Below, piece after piece: positions 5,804 to 5,879 of a stretch of 5,879 bases of DNA. Both the position numbers and the translations under genes were made by a program. Source of the DNA: an uncultured Clostridia bacterium (GTDB lineage: Bacteria > Bacillota > Clostridia > Christensenellales > Aristaeellaceae); contig CANQGC010000193.1 in NCBI GenBank assembly GCA_947600345.1, forward strand, positions 1-5,879, in the 5' to 3' direction. The notes below the pieces were generated by a model. That model was not told where the DNA came from, made no database searches, and was given only the letters and a program-made list of their open reading frames with translations. Positions within the stretch are counted from its first letter, which is position 1. Each line of letters opens with the position of its first letter.

Positions 5804-5820
5804 GCCTGTTCAACATTTTC

Positions 5821-5849
5821 TGTAAAAAGCGAAGTGACTGTGATAGAAT
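5821..5849 (+). promoter_or_regulatory. Extended -10 promoter for the right-end gene
   Basis: Extended -10 TGA-TAGAAT (-10 at 5844-5849) with a weak -35 candidate TGTAAA (5821-5826) at a 17-base spacing. Predicted transcription start is near 5856, with AGGAGGG (5861-5867) and an ATG at 5874 downstream. The strong extended -10 would compensate for the poor -35. Confidence 0.55.
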
Positions 5850-5862
5850 AGAGACATCACAG
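5838..5862. promoter_or_regulatory. Operator-like dyad over the -10 and transcription start
   Basis: CTGTGAT (5838-5844) and ATCACAG (5856-5862) are a perfect 7-bp inverted repeat with an 11-base gap. The dyad overlaps the extended -10, spans the likely transcription start and touches the ribosome site. This is the position expected for a repressor operator. The TGTGA/TCACA half-sites recall CRP/FNR-type sites, but the gap is longer than theirs. An RNA hairpin is also possible. Confidence 0.4.
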
Positions 5863-5873
5863 GAGGGAAACGT

Positions 5874-5879
5874 ATGGGC
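5874..5879 (+). CDS. Start of a gene cut by the window end
   Basis: Only ATG and one further codon (GGC) are visible. AGGAGGG (5861-5867) lies six bases upstream, an excellent Shine-Dalgarno, and a promoter precedes it, so a real gene very probably begins here. The product cannot be known from this window. Beside a NusG II/Gx pair a flavin-related or FMN-binding gene would be unsurprising, but that is a guess. Confidence 0.6.

Noticed and set aside
5634..5816. 60-residue frame on the - strand in the hairpin region
   Set aside because: It runs straight through the inverted repeats, lacks a ribosome site, and its content is set by the repeats. It looks like the spurious short proteins often annotated in dispersed repeats.
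5147..5825. Long + strand frames of 197 and 201 residues over the NusG II gene and the hairpins
   Set aside because: They overlap a recognised - strand gene for most of their coding part, have R/S/P-rich composition and no ribosome site.

Overview
The window looks like chromosomal DNA from a GC-rich, anaerobic Clostridia-type Firmicute, probably a gut lineage. This rests on strong purine-rich Shine-Dalgarno sequences, extended -10 promoters, the ferredoxin-linked aldo/keto reductase style, and the pairing of a NusG-domain-II protein with a Gx-transporter-type membrane protein. The placement is inference; there is no rRNA or marker gene here.

Left part (1-1264, + strand): an aldo/keto reductase with an intact catalytic tetrad is followed 14 bp later by a small ferredoxin with two [4Fe-4S] cluster motifs. 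The two are probably co-transcribed. A TetR-family repressor (1265-1834) faces them on the - strand. It has a clear sigma-A-type promoter in a 240-bp AT-rich intergenic region.

Middle part (2075-4519, + strand): divergent from tetR runs an apparent operon. It encodes a multi-helix, histidine-rich DUF4405 (cytochrome b-like) membrane protein, a signal-peptide-bearing DUF362 protein that seems to start at a rare ATA codon, and a YraQ/ArsP-type permease that overlaps the DUF362 stop. The permease sequence is family-like only to about base 4519. After that the frame runs antisense through the next gene, so its C-terminal end has been lost at a rearrangement or join.

Right part (4565-5879): on the - strand, a NusG-domain-II membrane-anchored protein and a Gx transporter/heptaprenyl-diphosphate-synthase-component-I-like protein form a two-gene unit with its own extended -10 promoter. 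The remaining 364 bp contains a dense run of perfect inverted repeats and then a promoter, an operator-like dyad and a strong ribosome binding site for a + strand gene whose first two codons end the window.

Taken together, most genes belong to redox or flavin/membrane electron-transfer families (AKR, ferredoxin, DUF4405, DUF362, NusG II, Gx). A plausible but unproven reading is an accessory membrane redox module under TetR control, next to a flavin-associated NusG II/Gx pair. No mobile-element gene, CRISPR array, tRNA or rRNA was recognised.
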